From the NCBI GenBank assembly GCA_023228885.1, contig JALOAJ010000009.1, positions 1 through 64,000 of the forward strand: a DNA stretch of 64,000 nt. The letters are read 5' to 3'. Positions within the stretch are counted from its first letter, which is position 1, and each line of letters starts with the position of its first letter. Below, piece after piece: positions 62,941 through 64,000 of the stretch. This DNA comes from Bacillota bacterium (lineage in GTDB: Bacteria > Bacillota > Clostridia > Monoglobales > Firm-18). Position numbers and translations under genes: made by a program. The notes beneath the pieces were generated by a model, which saw only the letters and a list, made by a program, of their open reading frames with translations, was not told the origin of the DNA and ran no database searches.

Positions 62941-64000
62941 TTAAAGGTAATCAGCACCTTATCATCATAGAGATATATGCTGTTTACAAAAATATCTACG
63001 ATATTTTTTCTATACTGTGGATCATCAATATTTCCTTCTTTGAATTGGCTAATCCAAAATATGATTTGTTCTTTTGTAATAATAGGCTTTTCTATTTTTT
63101 CCTGTGCAATACTTATCTCTAAATCAGTTTTTTGGACTTCTAACTCATCTAAACGTTTCTTTGTTGAAGAAGTAATGATGCCTTGTTCAATAGCAGTTAT
63201 AATATTTTTAATCCTTTTCTCAATATCCCTCATCTGTTTTTGAAGAAGCGGTAAAACCGTATTTTCCTTATGCTGTAAATCTACAAGTAAATCAGCAAGA
63301 TGTTCAATAACCTTTTTCTTAAAAATAAAACTCTTTGTTTCCGCAACCACTAAATGCTCAATATAATCTTTCTTGACCGATTTCTTCTTACATGATCTGT
63401 ATTTTTTAGCATTAGCACATTTATAATAATGATGAGTGTTACCCGAATATCCCGTTCCACTTTCGCCAACCATCAATGCACCGCACTTCCCGCAAAACAA
63501 TTTAGTTGTAAGTATGTAATCAGCTTTTGCTTTTTTCATCGCAGGAGCCTTTTTATTTCGTGCATTACGTTCTTGTACCTTATCAAATAATTCTTGCGAA
63601 ACAATAGGCGGAATACTGTCGGGGTGTATAATTCCATTGTAATGATATTCGCCAATATACCTTCTGTTTTTTAAAATATGATGCAAACTACTCTTATTAA
63701 ACTCCGAGCCTGTGGAAGATTTTAAACCACGAACATTCAACGAGTTTGTTATCTCGGTAACGGTTTCACCATCTGCATATCTAGTGTATATTTCTTGAAC
63801 AATTGGTGCTGTAAATGGATTAATGATATAGTTTTTATCATCGTCAATTACATATCCCAATGGTATCGTTCCGCCATTGTATTTTCCCTTCAAAGCATTT
63901 TCGGTCATACCTCTCAATACTTTTTCAGATAATTCAGCAGAATAATACTCCGCCATACCTTCTAACAAAGATTCCAAAAGTATCCCTTCTGGTTTGTCGG
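62844..64000 (-). CDS. Second large serine recombinase, 5' end outside the window
   Basis: At least 384 codons; the frame stays open to the window edge, so the catalytic N-terminal part is missing. Visible parts: the end of the resolvase domain (LLEGMAEYYSAELSEKVLRG), the Recombinase domain (LHHILKNRRYIGEYHYNG), the zinc ribbon (FCGKCGALMVGES...CKKK), the coiled coil, and a C-terminal LYDDKVLITFNYKDG. It is clearly related to the 61369 recombinase over its whole length. The two genes converge and share 97 bp at their 3' ends. It probably belongs to a second, neighbouring or nested element. Confidence 0.88.
   Translation of the reverse strand, partial: DKPEGILLESLLEGMAEYYSAELSEKVLRGMTENALKGKYNGGTIPLGYVIDDDKNYIINPFTAPIVQEIYTRYADGETVTEITNSLNVRGLKSSTGSEFNKSSLHHILKNRRYIGEYHYNGIIHPDSIPPIVSQELFDKVQERNARNKKAPAMKKAKADYILTTKLFCGKCGALMVGESGTGYSGNTHHYYKCANAKKYRSCKKKSVKKDYIEHLVVAETKSFIFKKKVIEHLADLLVDLQHKENTVLPLLQKQMRDIEKRIKNIITAIEQGIITSSTKKRLDELEVQKTDLEISIAQEKIEKPIITKEQIIFWISQFKEGNIDDPQYRKNIVDIFVNSIYLYDDKVLITFNYKDGTKNITLEEINSSDLEANGSPNLFKGER

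Larger units (their letters stand above)
59100..64000. mobile_element. Mobile-element region (serine recombinase type), right end outside the window
   Basis: The stretch holds a ribbon-helix-helix protein, a broken small ORF, TnpV-like and DUF6809-like proteins, an XRE regulator, and two large serine recombinases, the second cut by the window edge. This gene set is typical of small integrative elements of Clostridia. The boundaries are not proven; no attachment repeats could be confirmed by eye, and the left limit is set only by the end of the surface-protein gene. Confidence 0.5.

Overview
The window looks like a chromosome segment from a low-GC Gram-positive anaerobe of the class Clostridia, probably a plant-polysaccharide degrader. 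The grounds are AGGAGG-type ribosome binding sites, S-layer homology (SLH) anchors, Lpl/Ytc-type oligosaccharide ABC transporters without a local ATPase, membrane-bound AraC regulators, and a TnpV/large serine recombinase element of the kind common in Clostridia. No rRNA, tRNA or CRISPR array was seen. A genus cannot be assigned from the sequence alone.

Layout. (1) 1-10.5 kb, plus strand: the end of a large secreted beta-sandwich protein, a secreted family-8 polysaccharide lyase with an inserted discoidin domain, two FAD-dependent oxidoreductases, a PL22-like beta-propeller and a Gfo/Idh/MocA oxidoreductase, closed by a terminator. This reads as cleavage of a uronate-containing polymer outside the cell followed by product processing inside. 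(2) 11-32 kb, minus strand: a URO-D-like protein, a GH28 enzyme, a membrane AraC regulator, a strong terminator, then a long operon read from 31956 down to 17316: SLH protein, its large partner, a SASA/CE6-type esterase, a carbohydrate-binding-type protein, solute-binding lipoprotein, two permeases and a second GH28 enzyme. (3) 32-33.5 kb: a graveyard of gene relics (stalk-domain fragment, aminoglycoside 6-adenylyltransferase 3' end, broken IS110 transposase). (4) 33.5-47 kb, minus strand: a second operon with the same logic: SLH protein, partner, beta-helix hydrolase, two tandem solute-binding lipoproteins and a membrane AraC regulator. (5) 47-51.7 kb, plus strand, divergent from (4): second URO-D-like protein, two permeases that lack their own binding protein, and a secreted discoidin-type protein. 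(6) 51.7-59 kb: an ISL3-like relic, two small genes (one a three-helix membrane protein) and a 1945-residue surface protein with GLUG-type repeats. (7) 59-64 kb: a mobile-element region with a ribbon-helix-helix protein, TnpV, an XRE regulator, and two large serine recombinases meeting tail to tail.

How the genes may work together. Secreted lyases, GH28 enzymes and an esterase cut and deacetylate a pectin-like polymer. Lipoproteins and LplB/YtcP-type permeases import oligomers, and the AraC proteins with extracellular sensor domains probably switch the operons on. Two features run through the whole region. One is a duplicated two-gene cassette, an SLH protein translationally coupled (ATGA overlap) to a large partner with a degenerate SLH-like domain. 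The other is a recurring C-terminal beta domain ending in an F-x-W...P signature, found in six otherwise different secreted proteins. Together they suggest a non-cellulosomal surface assembly; this last step is inference.
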